NCBI GenBank assembly: GCA_025175895.1
Contig: CM045987.1
Span: forward strand, 31,274,113 to 31,338,112
Source of the DNA: Wurfbainia villosa
Lineage: Eukaryota > Streptophyta > Magnoliopsida > Zingiberales > Zingiberaceae
Direction: 5' to 3'
Length of the DNA: 64,000 nt
Position numbers and translations under genes: made by a program. Position 1 is the first letter of the stretch, and every line of letters starts with the position of its first letter. The notes under the pieces are model-generated. The model was not told the DNA's origin, made no database searches, and saw nothing but the letters and a program-made list of their open reading frames with translations. Positions 1 through 10,981 of this stretch are shown piece after piece.

Positions 1-1407
1 AGAAAAAACCCTAATTAGGGTTTCCACCTTGAGGTTGCTTGCCGCCCAAGCATACTAGGCAAAACCCTAATTTCCTTCTCATCCATTATGAACCAAAAAC
101 TAAGTTGCCGCCCAACCCATGCTCCCTTATATAGAACTTAGGAGAAAATTGGTTATTGATGAGGTAGCCAAAAATATAGGAACTAATTCCCAATTTTCTT
201 GCCGCCTACCTTATCCAACCTTTCCTCTCCCTTTTATATAGAGTTAGGTTTAGGCCTTGGTTTAATCTCCACCGTCGGTTCTAGGGTTTTAATCTCAACC
301 GTCGAATTTAGAGATTTAATCTCAACCGTCGGTACTAGGAAATAATCCCAACCGTCGGATCCAGAGATTTAATCTCAACCGTCGGTTCTAGAAATTAATC
401 CCAACCGTCGGATCTAGAGATTTAATCTCAACCGTCGGTTCTAGGAATTTAATCCCAACCGTCGGATCTAGAGATTTGTTTTCCATCATTTGATCTAGAC
501 TTCATGAGGTTTATATTAGGCTACGATAGGGACCATGAGGAGGAGTTGGGTCTTGGCCACCCGATGGATCGGAACCACACAAACTTGATCCATCAATGAT
601 GTTCCATTCCACTAGAGGATCATCATCGAACTACCTCACCAACCCCCATAAATTAATATGGGCTCCATATATTATTTGTACATCCATCTCCCCGTGTTTA
701 AGATATCGAATGTCCGTCAATTAATTGATTTACTGACCATCAATTAATTAACATCTAACTCCTCGAGTAGTACCACTCAACCTTATCATCATGTTGACTA
801 AGTCAACCTGCAGGGTTTACATGATGAACCTTATGAGCTCCTCAAGGGGACATCATCAACCTAATACATAGGACACGGATTCCTCCTATAATCAACGGCA
901 CACCATGTAAATAATATCATTTCCCAACTTACCGGGCATATTGATTTAATCCATAGAAATCTCACCCTCTAGTAAATCAAAGAAATAAATACTAAGTACA
1001 TGTGTCCGTTATTATATCGGGATTAAGAGCATGTACAACATAATATCCGAGGTCCGATTCAATTATGTAGTCAGCAACAAATTGAATCACCTCTATTTCG
1101 GTTCTGCTCAATACACCTAAGTGTACTAGTGTAACTTTATGTTCAAGACAAAACAATACCAAGCTACACTACAACCATGCCAATGGTTTGTCCAAAACCA
1201 TCTTGGTTGTGAGCCTCTACTTATACTCTACAAGGGACTGATAACATGATCTTCTGTGCCATCACCCAAGCACCATGTTATCTACAATGTAAAGTATTAG
1301 ACAATTTTGCATAATCATAAAAATATGCAAACAATGATCATGTGATTCTTATTTCAAAATAAAGATGTTCATACAAAAGAGCTAGGCTTTCAGTATACAT
1401 CCCAACA
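1..1407 (-). mobile_element. LTR (partial) of an LTR retrotransposon, cut by left window edge
   Basis: On the minus strand this begins TGTTGGGATGTATACTG (complement of 1391-1407), a normal TG start of a plant LTR, and runs left out of the window. The LTR-1a homology to the right begins directly at 1408, so this element was inserted into the 3' LTR of element 1a; the other end and the target duplication are not visible. Near the left edge there is an 18-bp palindrome at 6-23 built of AAACCCTA telo-box motifs. I see no coding potential; the short minus ORF at 1338-1535 spans the junction of two LTRs and is not a gene. A copia-type LTR is my best guess, but without an internal region the lineage is open. 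Confidence 0.6.
261..477. repeat. Short tandem array of an ACCGTCGG-containing unit, about 8 copies
   Basis: The core ACCGTCG recurs eight times at roughly 25-30 bp spacing. Two alternating unit types are visible, one with AATCTCAACCGTCGGTTCTAG and one with AATCCCAACCGTCGGATCTAG, so the higher-order period is about 54 bp. Units end in TCTAGA-like palindromes. The array lies inside the LTR at the left edge, toward its 3' half in element orientation. Confidence 0.85.
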
Positions 1408-2233
1408 CTTTTGTGCCCGAATTCACCTCGATTAGTCAACTGATGGTCGAGAAGTCGACTTCCAAACCCTAACAATCGACTGTTGGGCCAGAAAAGCTTC
1501 AGTCGAACACCGATCGAGCACCAGTCGAGTGCCATCGACCTAGAGCAATCGACTGATATCTATATCAGTCGATTGATGTCGGGTAAAACCTCAAACACCA
1601 ATGTTTGAGCATCCGACGGTCGGGTAAAACCTCAACCCGCTTGGTTGAGCATCCAACACTTCCACTTCCTTGGGTAGAAATCTCAAACTAATGTTTGAGC
1701 GTCCGACTTAACCATACATCGGGTAAAATCTCATACCCTAGTTTGAGCAACCGACTTGTCGGGTAAAACCTCAACCTACTCGGTTGAGCATACGACTCTT
1801 GACTTAGCCATTCGGCCAAGTTCACCTATGAGCTACGTTACACTTCGCTCATTCTCTCATCTCCCTTTAAGTTCCTCGCCAAAGTTCTCTTCGTTCGACC
1901 ATGTCCCTCAGATGCACCAAATACACAGCTTCGCAATATCATCCTTCGCGTCTCACCCTGAAGTCTGTTTCCTTGGATTCATTCCAATGCTCCTCGTTCG
2001 GCGGTCCCTCCGATGCAACAAGTGCACGGCTTCTCAATGTCGTCATTCACCGAATCAAAGACCTGAGCCATGAGATGGTGAACTCACCAATTCTAACATC
2101 AAGCCAATCCCATGTGTGAATTACTAAGTCCTGCACGACTTCAACACACATATCAAATCACATAACAATCCTAACTTAAACCTTTTGCCACACACATCAA
2201 AACCACATCATACATGAGTTGATTGCCCTATCA
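1408..2233 (-). repeat. 3' LTR of element 1a, truncated
   Basis: Aligns by eye with 5590-6433, the 5' LTR of the same element, and with the LTRs of 1b (46.1-46.95 kb and 50.3-51.09 kb). In element orientation it starts TGATAGGGC instead of the TGTTAGGGC seen in the other copies. It contains the hairpin array and part of the palindrome-rich U3; the TATA, R and U5 part is missing because of the insertion at 1407/1408. Confidence 0.85.
1578..1795 (-). repeat. Tandem hairpin array in family-1 LTR
   Basis: Five units of about 38-60 bp, each an inverted repeat. Unit 1 has inner arms CTCAAAC (1590-1596) and GTTTGAG (1603-1609) and outer arms GTCGG (1578-1582) and CCGAC (1613-1617). Unit 2 has CTCAACC (1631-1637) and GGTTGAG (1643-1649): both arms have changed together. 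The last has CTCAACC (1770-1776) and GGTTGAG (1782-1788). The same array is found at 5780-6000 in the other LTR of this element and in reduced form at about 46460-46505 and 50610-50645 in element 1b. Confidence 0.85.
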
Positions 2234-2250
2234 ATCTCCCCCTTTTTGAT
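2234..2250 (-). other. Polypurine tract of element 1a
   Basis: On the minus strand the tract TCAAAAAGGGGGAGAT abuts the 3' LTR start. This is the expected plus-strand DNA primer site and fixes the inner border of the 3' LTR. An equivalent tract lies at 46946-46962 in element 1b. Confidence 0.85.
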
Positions 2251-3430
2251 GTGTGCCAATCCGTTTAAGTTAGGTTAAAACATTAACAAAATATATAAGG
2301 CAAGAAAGCATGTAAACATAATGAGTATCAAACACTCCCCCTAAATACATGCAACTCCCCCTTAACACATGCTAATCTCTCCCTAGCATGATTAACTTAA
2401 ACACACATATTTCTCCTCCTTTGACACCATCAAAAAAATTTAACATATGTTATACAAGCATGACATCAAGTATAAAGGAAGAAAATCACCAAAATCAGAC
2501 TTAAAACCTGATAAAATAGGTTACTCCAAAACTGCGATCATGATCGGGCATACATTAAAGATCAGTTTTCTGATTTTTCACATGAAATACTGAAATGCAC
2601 TAGAAATTATAGAAAATTCAAAAAACATGAAAATTTGAAAACACATTTCTTGTAAAGCCCTTTATCAATGAAAAATAGTTTTTCATGAAAAATCAGTCAA
2701 TTTTCTAACATTTGGAAAAAAAACTCAAAAGTTGCAAAAACCTTCAATCATGTATCAACTTTAAGAACTAGTTTTGCCTTGAAATGATTTAAAACATGAA
2801 TACACAGACTATAAGACAAGAAAGGGTTTTGAAAACATTTGAAATATCTAACCATAATCTTTGGACAATATGTCTATGAATTAAACATATGCTTTCCCCA
2901 TGATTGGTCTATTATTACTATCATCATACTTGTAAATGACCATCTAAATGCCATAAGCATTAGTGGACCATTTGTATCAACCTAATATATCACCAATGCT
3001 ATGTTTTCAATCAAGTTAGCCTATAGTGAGTGTGAGATGTACCTAAAGTGTTGTACTTAACCATCAATTTCATGCAATTTCTATCAAGATTAAGTATCAA
3101 CAAGCATGACCATGAATTCAAGTTTTATCCTTAACTACACATCATGATAAATCAAGTATATCATTCAATTCATAGGTCACACATTATCATCACCCAACAC
3201 TATAAATCAAAAACTATCACTCACATCATACTAAGTCAACCATTTATCATGATATAAAATAAATCCATTTATGGTTGACTATCCTAGGTCTTCCTAACCC
3301 TTGAGGATTGACTTGGGAACCCAATACAAATTCTTTCCAATGGGGTTCACCAAGTATTCCTTTGGGATCCATTTCCTAGCTACCATTGTAGATTTTGTTT
3401 CCCCCTAGCAATTAGACAATGATAAGCCTT
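2251..3430 (-). other. Non-coding 3' internal region of element 1a
   Basis: About 1.2 kb between gag and the polypurine tract without a convincing ORF. The same stretch is conserved in 1b (46963-48155), including long AT-rich passages, so it may be selected as RNA (for example transport, packaging or 3' processing), but this is inference. Reading gag past its stop, a WVPKS motif is still recognisable near 3320-3310 on the minus strand, as in family 2. Confidence 0.6.
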
Positions 3431-4939
3431 TTAATTCTTGGTTCCCTTGTATCCTAGGCCCTTCTTGTTAAAACTATCTCTTTGGCTCCCAATGATCATA
3501 TTTAGGGTATTGGAGCCTATTGTGAATTTCTCTAGGGCCTTAGTTAAATGATCTACCTTTTCCCTTAAGGCCTTGTTTTCTTCAATACATGCATCATTAA
3601 CATTAGAAGAAATAGTATTATCATGTGAGTATGAATTTTTGAGTTTTTCTTCTAGGTCCTTAATTTCATTTTGCATGCATTTGTTTTTCTTTTTAGCCCT
3701 AAATAGCTCCTTAGTTAAACTAGTAATCATTGAAATAACCTTCTTGGGAGGGAGATTCGTTACTTCACTTACCCAATCTTCCTTTTCCAAATCCGATGAG
3801 GACGATGCTCCCCCTTCACTTGAGCTTTCCTCCTCACTTGAGCTTGCTTCTTCTTTTTCCGAGGAGGTGGAATCCAAGTCATCTATCCTCATTAGTGCAA
3901 GGCTTGTGAAGGCTTCTTCTTCTTCCAATGATGATGATGGATCATCCCACGTCATCGCTTTAAGGTTGTGGGCTTTTGTCTTCTTCTTTTCTTCTTTCTT
4001 CTTCCCTTCCTTCTTCTTGTCATATTTCTTCTTTCCTTCTTTTCTTTTGTTCAATAAGGGACACTCATCCCTCATGTGTCCCTCTCCTTGGCAATTGTAG
4101 CAAATCACCTTCCTAGTCCTACTCCTATCATGAGATTTGTTAAATCTAAAATTCTTTAAAGCATGCCTTACCTTTCTTACCATATAGGTCTCTTCATTGC
4201 TATTCATTGAGGAGGAGGAAAATGATTCATCGGATGAGGAAGGTGGAGTCTCCTTCTTCTTCTTCCCTTTGTCGACTATGAGTGCTAATCCCCTTGATGA
4301 CTTGATTTGATCTTCTACTATTCCTTCAAGCCTAGTTCCATGTAACTCCATAGTTGAAAAGAATTCTTCTAGAGTATTTACCTCTAGATTCTTGGAGATA
4401 TAAAACGAATCCACCATGAAGCTCCACTTAGATGATCGGGGAAATGCATCTATGGCCTTCATGATCATGTCCCAGTTGGAGAGTTTTTCACCTACACTTG
4501 ATAAACTGGTTATTATTTCCTTAAAATGTGAATGAAGTGAGAGTACCTTTTCACCCTTATCTAATTTTATATTGCTTAATTGAAAATGGATGAGGTCCCT
4601 TCTTGCTAGCTTGGCTTCGGATGTACCTTCATGAATCTCCACTAGCTTCTCCCACATTTCTTTGGCACTTGAGCACTCCCCAATTCGGTTGATCTCTTAT
4701 TGAGGGAGTGCATTGTATAGATGGTGATTGGCTTTTGAATTCGTCAAGTGCTCCTCTCTTTGCTTCTTGGTCCATCTTGATTTTTCTAGCATTCTCCCTT
4801 CTTTGTCCCTAGGTATCTCGAAACTGTTTTCCATTATTAACATGATATCAAAATTGATTTCAAAGAATACCTCCATTCTCTTCTTCCACCAAGATAAATC
4901 GCTTTCGAACTTGTGTGGATGAATGTTGGAGCCGACCAT
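3431..4939 (-). pseudogene. gag: Gag polyprotein of element 1a (one internal stop, one terminal stop)
   Basis: Structural Gag that would form the retrotransposon particle. The start MVGSNIHP at 4939 is shared with copies 1b and 1c; ATGs further upstream lie in the LTR. N-terminal part (KFESDLSWWKKRMEVFFE) is of the copia Gag type. A single TAA near 4697, where the related copies read through, splits the frame; the rest (from MWEKLVEIHEG, 4657) is in the same frame and contains a UBN2-type Gag region, one CCHC zinc knuckle (CYNCQGEGHMRDEC, RNA binding), then Lys/Glu-rich and Ser/Glu-rich stretches and a coiled-coil segment. The stop at 3431 replaces a Glu codon of 1b, so the family's Gag was longer, near 550 residues. 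Plus-strand ORFs here (3573-4100, 4728-4922) are shadows. Confidence 0.85.
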
Positions 4940-4983
4940 CTTTTGTCGTGCTTGTGTTGGCGATGAGTTCGTAACAAGCTCCT

Positions 4984-4996
4984 CACTCTGATACCA
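4984..4996 (-). other. Primer-binding site of element 1a
   Basis: Minus strand TGGTATCAGAGTG lies 2 nt inside the 5' LTR and complements the 3' end of initiator tRNA-Met, the usual primer in plant copia elements. One change from the canonical TGGTATCAGAGC. Confidence 0.85.
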
Positions 4997-4998
4997 CT

Positions 4999-6433
4999 TG
5001 TTGGAGAATCGGTGACCGGCTAGAGGGGGGTGAATAGCCTTCATATACGATGGAAATCGCTCGCTCGTCTTAATCGTTTATAAACACTATTAGCGCAGCG
5101 GAAATATAGAGCTAAAGTAAATACAATTAAGACTTAAGCAAGAATATAGAAGACAAACGCTAACAAGGCATGTAACGTGGTTCACGACCCTTGCCGCTAG
5201 TCCACGGACCGATTTGTTCCAGGTGAATCACTCCTAAACTTTCACTAATCTTTCCTTTAAGGTGGAGGCAAACCTTTCTTATAAGAATCACTCCCTCTTA
5301 CAATATAATTGAAATAAGCACAAGGAAGAGGAGTGGAAACATTTTGGGCACTTGGGAGAAGTTTAGAGTAGAAGCATTAACCTCCCAAAATGACCAAAGG
5401 CCTCTACTTATAGGGAAGAAGTCATTCTTCCCATTAGGTGATCGATGCGTACATCACGATCATATTGTAGTTGTTTCTCAACGACTTCATCCACATTGAC
5501 TTCACCAACCGACTCTACATCACGATCGATTATCTATCACGATCGATGGAGCCATCACCAAGTGACCGATGTAATCACGACTCAAAATTTTCGCTGCCGA
5601 ATTCACCTCGATCACCGACCGTCGCTTCCTTGAAATTGATCGATGGTCGAGCAATGATCGCTAAAACCCTAGCAGTCGATTGTTGGGCCAGAAAAGCTTC
5701 AGTCGAACATCGGTCGAGCACCAGTCGAGTACCATCGACCCAGAGCAATCGATTGATATCTATATTAGTCGACTGATATCGGGTAAAACCTCAAACACCA
5801 ATATTTGAACATCCGATGGTCGGGTAAAACCTCAACCTGCTTGGTTGAGCATCTGACACTTCCACATCGTCGGGTAGAAACCTCAAACTAATGTTTGAGC
5901 ATCCGACTTTACCATACATCGGGTAAAACCTTAAACCCTAGTTTGAGCATCTAACTTGTCGGGTAAAACCTCAACCTACTCGTTTGAGCATCCGACTCTT
6001 GACTTAGCCATTCGACCAAGTTCACCTATGAGCTACGTTACACTTCGCTCATTCTCTCATCTCTCTTGAAGTCCCTCGCTGAAGTTCTTTTCGTCTGGCC
6101 ACGTCCCTCGGATACACCAAGTGCACGACTTCGCAATGTCATCCTTCGCATCTCGCCCTGAAGTTTGCTTCCTTGACTTCACTCTAATGCTCCTCGTCCG
6201 ACGGTCCCTCGGATGCACCAAGTGCATGGCTTCGGAATGGCGTCCTTCACCGACTCAAAGACTCGAGCCATGAGATGGTGAACTCACCAATGCTAACATC
6301 AAGCCAATCCCATGTGTGAATTACTAAGTCTTGCACGACTTCAACACATATATCAAATCACATAACAATCCTAACTTAAATCCTTTTGCACACAAATCAA
6401 AACCACATCATAAATGGTTTGACTGCCCTAACA
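4999..6433 (-). repeat. 5' LTR of element 1a (1435 bp)
   Basis: Element orientation: TGTTAGGGCAGTC ... ATTCTCCAACA, with TG/CA ends. Order of parts: LTR start, repeated Gly/Leu-coding-like CT-rich stretch (6000-6250), hairpin array (5780-6000), palindrome zone with CAGTCGACTG-derived sites decayed to ATCGATCG-like forms (5440-5770), TATA-like CTATAAGT (complement of 5406-5413), then R/U5 with the ATTCACCCCCC motif about 35 nt from the LTR end. The ORFs at 5445-5776 are not genes. Confidence 0.85.
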
Positions 6434-7431
6434 CAAGTCATGGATTACTTGGAGGGATCTGATAGGCGTGAGGCCGATGGAGGTGAATAGAAGGCTTAGG
6501 TTTAGGCTAAGGGTGGTCTAGCAAGTATGAGGGCATCATACTTGGTGTTAAAACTTCATGGATGAGGGTATCAATTGACTGATATTATGGGCAGTCGACT
6601 GATGTAAGTCGACTAGTGTTTGACTGCAAGAAATGACCTAGAAGATGACTGTCACCATTGGGTAGTCGCCTGATGGCCTTATCAGTCGACTACTATGGTT
6701 GGCAGTCGACTGATGGTCGAGATTTTAGGAATAGAATATTTTCGAGTCGACTGTTAGGGTTTTACAATTGAGTGATGACTCGATCAGTCGACTGATGGAC
6801 ATGATCAGTCGACTGATGGTCTATCCATTTGAACTTATCCAATGTGGCTCGGGCCATTGTGAGACAACGGCTACAGGAGCAGTCGACTAATGGTCTCGAT
6901 CAGTCGACTGCTAGGCAAATCCAACCCGAATGCATGTTATAAAAGTAGCTCGTGGAGATGGATTTTGGCAAGGTTTCTTGAGGGGATTTAGAGGGGATTT
7001 GCTATTGCAATCCAGACCTTCAAGGATATTCTCAAGCAATGAAAAGCAAGCAATCAAAGATCTCTTGTAAAGTGTTTTTCTTTACTTGTATTGTATTTCA
7101 TACTTGTATTTGCTTGCATTTCTTATATTACATTGTGTAATCGCTTGTATGAGGTTTCTCCACCTCCGATGTGTTGTCGAGGAGTATTACTGATTAGTGG
7201 TGTTGGTTGCATCGCTAGAGCTTATTTGAGCTCACCCCGTAGAGTAGGAACCTTGAGTTTCGAACCACATTATATCTCGTGTACTTGTGATTATGTTGTA
7301 TATTTATTGGTATCATTTCTATATTCCGTTGCATACTAATGATCATAGGCAAGCACACGAACGAATTCCATCAACGTCTATGAAATCGCTATTCAACCCC
7401 CCCCCCTCGAGCGGAAATCACGGTCCTAACA
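6434..7431 (+). repeat. 5' LTR of element 2c, 3' portion
   Basis: Begins within the sequence equivalent to 16553 of LTR 2a and ends CCTAACA at 7431, directly before the PBS. Contains a dense CAGTCGACTG zone (6588-6910), TATAAAAG at 6938-6945 about 30 nt after the last palindrome, and a C-tract motif (ATTCAACCCCC) before the LTR end. ORFs at 7091-7339 and 7287-7508 read through LTR/PBS sequence and are not genes. Confidence 0.85.
6588..6910 (+). repeat. Cluster of CAGTCGACTG palindromes in U3 of LTR 2c
   Basis: Exact copies at 6703-6712, 6785-6794, 6806-6815 and 6901-6910, with several one-base variants between them (for example around 6592, 6680 and 6890). Copies are usually extended as ATCAGTCGACTGATG. 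The cluster ends 27 bp before TATAAAAG (6938), which places it in the enhancer/promoter part of U3. Confidence 0.85.
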
Positions 7432-7433
7432 AT

Positions 7434-7445
7434 TGGTATCAGAAT
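7434..7445 (+). other. Primer-binding site of element 2c
   Basis: TGGTATCAGAAT two bases after the LTR end; complements the initiator tRNA-Met 3' end apart from the last two positions. Confidence 0.8.
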
Positions 7446-7497
7446 GAGGCCACTCTTCAAGGTTTAACAACTATGGGAGTACCACTAGAGGAACAAG

Positions 7498-8082
7498 ATG
7501 GAATTTGAAGAAAAGGTTGGATGGGACATCAACACCCCAATTCCATACACCTTCTATGGACAAGAAGGGTTTGAGCAATGGAGGACACGAATGGAGGACT
7601 TCATGATGATGATGGACATTGAGCTATGGTCTGCCTTGATGGAAGACTTTGAATTGCCAAGAATACCAAAGGGAGGATATCTCAAGAAGAAGAGATGGAC
7701 TCAAGATCAACTCCAGAAATCCGAGACAAATGACAAGGTAATCAATATGGTAGTTGATTTAATACCTAACGAGTTACTGTCCAAAATAGGTGAATTTCAA
7801 GATGCCAAGGATCTATGGAGAAAATTGGCAATGCTTCATGAAAAATCCAAACCAACACAAGAAGAAGAAAGCTCTTCCTCACAAGAAAGTGAGGATTCAG
7901 AGATCGAGGAGTGTTCGACATCCAAGGAAGAAGAGAAGGTGGAAGAAGTGGAAGAAGCCTCCACCTCTAGGAATGAGGGGGAGGAAGTTAGATCTACTCT
8001 GGAGCAAGGGCAAGAGCAAGGAGAGCCATCTATTTCTGGGAGAAGTGATGAACTAGCTCAAGAGGCCTCACCACCACCCTAG
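7498..8082 (+). CDS. gag: Gag, N-terminal part, element 2c
   Basis: 194 codons starting MEFEEKVGWDINTPIPY, homologous to the start of Gag 2a (17501). It contains the copia Gag N-terminal region (EGFEQWRTRMEDFMMM, LWSALMEDFE) up to WRKLAMLHEKS, and then jumps straight into a Ser/Glu-rich acidic linker; the roughly 100 residues that follow this point in family-1 Gag are absent in all family-2 copies. The reading frame ends at a TAG (8080-8082); the zinc-knuckle part continues in another frame. The overlapping ORF at 7790-8056 is a shadow. Confidence 0.8.
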   Translation: MEFEEKVGWDINTPIPYTFYGQEGFEQWRTRMEDFMMMMDIELWSALMEDFELPRIPKGGYLKKKRWTQDQLQKSETNDKVINMVVDLIPNELLSKIGEFQDAKDLWRKLAMLHEKSKPTQEEESSSSQESEDSEIEECSTSKEEEKVEEVEEASTSRNEGEEVRSTLEQGQEQGEPSISGRSDELAQEASPPP

Positions 8083-8120
8083 GTAACTCAAGCATTTCCT
8101 TTAAAAATAAAATTTATATT

Positions 8121-8540
8121 ATATGCTTTGAGTATAGGGAAGCCGGTAATTACAAGAGTAAGTGTCCGAAATGAGTCAAGAAGGCTCCTCCGGCACCAAA
8201 AGTCAACGAAAAAGTCAAGGATGTCGGTGCCTCCATGAGAAAGAGCAAGGAGCATGTAGTGTGCTTCAAGTGCCATCAAAAGGGGCACTATAGAAGCCAA
8301 TGCCCTAGGAGAAAAGAAGGAGCATCACATGTAGGGGGAGCTTCTAAAGCTAACCCTAAGGTATATTTCATTAATGCATCTTCTAGTTTTAATATTAAAA
8401 AGCATGCTTTAAATTCACTTGCTATTGTTCATGAAAGGCATACTAGAAATAATAAACTTTATTGCTTAGGTGCAAAATCTTGTCATTTTAGAAATAAGGC
8501 AAAATTTGGGACTAATATCCCTAAACAAATCTACCTATGA
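8121..8540 (+). pseudogene. gag: Gag zinc-knuckle part, element 2c (frameshifted, knuckle 1 lost)
   Basis: In a frame shifted from 7498-8082. The first knuckle, intact in 2a, reads ICFEYREAGNYKSKC: its second Cys is Tyr and its His is Asn, so it could not bind zinc. A stop follows shortly. The second knuckle (CFKCHQKGHYRSQC, in 8235-8540) is intact. After it come the basic segment and the FGTNIPKQ stretch also seen in 2a. Confidence 0.75.
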
Positions 8541-9076
8541 CAAGTATTAGGAAAATAGAAGACCATTTAGGCTTTAATTCAAAGAAATCTATACATATGC
8601 CTAGGAAGGGCAAAAATGAGCAAAGAAACAATGGTTCCACCAAATTAGAGAAATTAGAGTTAGAGAACCAAGCCTTGAGGTCAAGGCTTGGGAAAATGGA
8701 GAAGACCCTTGCAAGGATGCAAAATTTAATTAAAGGGTCAAATGGTCAAAATAAAAGGCCTAGAAAACAAGAACCCTCAAGGGGAAAGAAAGGTTTAGGT
8801 CACAAACCTAAGCCCAAGAAGACTTATCATAATGTTCCATTCGATTATAGAACTAAACCTAGGTCTAGGAAGGTCATGGTTACTAGGAAAGTCATCCCTA
8901 AGGGTAACCAAGGTGTGTGTCTAGTGGCTAGGGTTTCGAAGAAACCTAGGGAGGCCACTAAAAAGGTTACAAGGGGAGTCACCCCTAGAGCTAACCTAGG
9001 AAAGACCATAATGACCAAGGCTACCAAGCCTAGGAGGGTCATTAGGAGGGTATCTAGGGAGGTCATCCCTAATTAA
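8537..9076 (+). pseudogene. gag: Gag C-terminal part, element 2c
   Basis: 179 codons in a third frame, overlapping the previous piece by 4 nt. Contains HLGFNSKK, a short coiled coil (KLEKLELENQALRSRLGKM) and a very basic tail rich in Lys/Arg and Val. In 2a the equivalent tail continues to a WVPKS motif; here a TAA at 9074-9076 ends it just before, although the following bases (to about 9141) still encode FWVPRSMIDSR in frame. The minus ORF 8845-9066 is a shadow. Confidence 0.75.
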
Positions 9077-9141
9077 TACCTTGTAAACCCAAGGAGCTCA
9101 AATAGGTTTTGGGTTCCTAGGAGCATGATCGACTCACGCTA

Positions 9142-10967
9142 AATGGGTTAGGTTGTGCCAACTTTAAATGGATGGGTAGTTAACCTAACCATGGAAAAGG
9201 TGGCACTTTAGGTCATTTTCAAGGTTATGGGTACCTTGGGAATGTGTTTTGATCATAATCCTAAAGGATTTTAGGATGCGCCAATATATTTTTGAAGATT
9301 ATGAAAAATCAATCAAATTGACACAAATTAGGTTTAGAGGTCATAGTGTGTCATTTTGGGTTTTTGGCACACTTAGGAGAAAAGTGATAATATGGAAAAA
9401 TTGATTTAACCTTAATAAATGACAATTAATATTAAAATTTAGGTATTATATACCTTTATATTTTATTTTTCATGATTGATTTGTCATATAACATGTCATG
9501 ACATCATATTTATTTTTATCATTTATATGTCATGATCATGCTTAGGTTTTAGTTTTAGTGTCATGTATGCTTAGGTTATATCATATGTCATGACATCATG
9601 ATCATTGGCCATGCTTATTTATGTTATCATTGATGTCATGATCATTCATGCATTAATTAAAATTGATTTAAGGACAATGGCATGACTTGAAGTCCCATGT
9701 ATAAGGGAATCAAGTAGGGTTGCTTTAGAAAAATGTATGAAATCATAGTTTAAGATGAACAAAACTCACATCTCACATCAAATTGACATGTGTGTATTTT
9801 CAAACACCCTAGACACATGTGAGATGTTAGGAAATGAGTTAAGTTCATGGTGCATAATTTTTGCATCTAGATGAACTCAAACTCATCTTATACCATGAAT
9901 GAATCATGAGGAAAGCTTATGTACAAGTCATGTGCATTAAGCCCATACACCATGGTTCAATATAAGGTTTTTAAAACTATTTCAAAATCATTTTGAAAAA
10001 TCTTGGTGAAGTCTATCTTTTGATAAAAGTCACCATTGATGATGTTGATACAATGTGAGCTCAAAACAATAAAGTTTTTCTCATTTTTGAACTTTGTATC
10101 AATTTCGCTATTTTGTGGGTAAATTATTTTTCAAATATTGTTCACCCATTGTATTTGACATAAGTATTATACGTACGAAGTTTCAAGATTTTTCAAAATA
10201 CGTACATTTACTTATAAATTTCTGAAATTCATTTTCTGATTTCTGATTTTTGCATTTTGCATATATCAGTCGACTGCTGCTTGATGGCAGACGACTGATT
10301 CATAGGGCAGTCGACTGTTTACTGAGAGAGTCGACTGTCAATGTTGATTTCGGGTAAACAAGGATCTTTAGCCCATATTTCAGCTATGTTAGGTTACCCT
10401 AACTGCTCTTAACCCTAGGATATGCTTTGGAAAGCATTAGAAAGGGTGAAAATCCATTAAATATATATTAGGAGAGTTGTTTAGGGTGTGTATCAATTTT
10501 AAGGTGTGTGAGAGTTCATGTTTGAACTTTTGCCCTTAATTTTGATGGTTTAGTGTTCTTATAGGCTTAGAAACTCTCCAAGGACATTGTTAGTGCAATG
10601 GTCCAGGGGGAGCAAGCCTTTATGAGGAGGTATCCATCATGGGATAATGGATGTGTTCTTCCTCATGAGGGGGAGAAATGGGAATGTGAGATGCCCAATT
10701 TAGAAATTGAGAGAGTTTATAGGAAACCTCTCTTAAGTGATATGGGACTTATCACTAGGAAGAGTGAAGGCATCCTAGGTGTTTTTGGACCAAGGGGGAG
10801 ATTGTAAGATCTTATTGGGATATGAGACATTAACCTCCTTGAGGAGAACCTTTTTGAAGTATGTCAAAAAGAGAGAGAATTTATGGGATTACCAATTTGG
10901 GAGAATTGGGAAGTAGATTTGAGTTAAGTAGCCTAACTCAGTGGTTTTGTGATTTATGTTAAACATC
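9142..10967 (+). other. Non-coding 3' internal region of element 2c
   Basis: Collinear with 19168-21040 of 2a and 51089-52660 of 2b. AT-rich, many ATCATG-like words, CAGTCGACTG copies near 10265 and 10306, and purine tracts such as CAGGGGGAGCAAG (about 10605) and CAAGGGGGAGATTG (about 10793). The small ORF 10598-10807 is not conserved as protein in 2a and 2b, so I do not call it a gene. Confidence 0.6.
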
Positions 10968-10981
10968 AAAAAGAGAGAGAT
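10968..10981 (+). other. Polypurine tract of element 2c
   Basis: AAAAAGAGAGAGAT directly before TGTTGGTGC, the start of the 3' LTR; 2a has AAAAAGGGGGAGAT at the same place. Confidence 0.75.

Larger units (their letters stand above)
1408..6433 (-). mobile_element. Gag-only (TR-GAG-like) LTR retrotransposon, copy 1a
   Basis: Read on the minus strand: 5' LTR (6433-4999), PBS matching initiator tRNA-Met (4996-4984), gag (4939-3431), about 1.2 kb without coding signal, a polypurine tract and a truncated 3' LTR (2233-1408). No protease DSG motif, integrase or reverse transcriptase is present between gag and the 3' LTR, and copy 1b has the same plan, so absence of pol is a family property and not damage. 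It was inserted into the LTR of element 2c: sequence right of 6433 continues an LTR of family 2. The left end was removed by the element at 1-1407, so the target duplication cannot be checked. Confidence 0.85.

Noticed and set aside
3573..4100. Plus-strand 175-aa Ser/Phe-rich ORF opposite gag 1a
   Set aside because: Shadow of the Lys/Glu/Ser-rich minus-strand gag; the same holds for 48478-48977, 8845-9066 and 18301-18645.
4984..4996. TGGTATCAGA sites as parts of tRNA genes
   Set aside because: No cloverleaf follows; each sits two bases from an LTR end, so they are primer-binding sites.
5445..5776. Two overlapping plus ORFs in LTR 1a
   Set aside because: Pure LTR sequence in the palindrome zone; broken in 1b.
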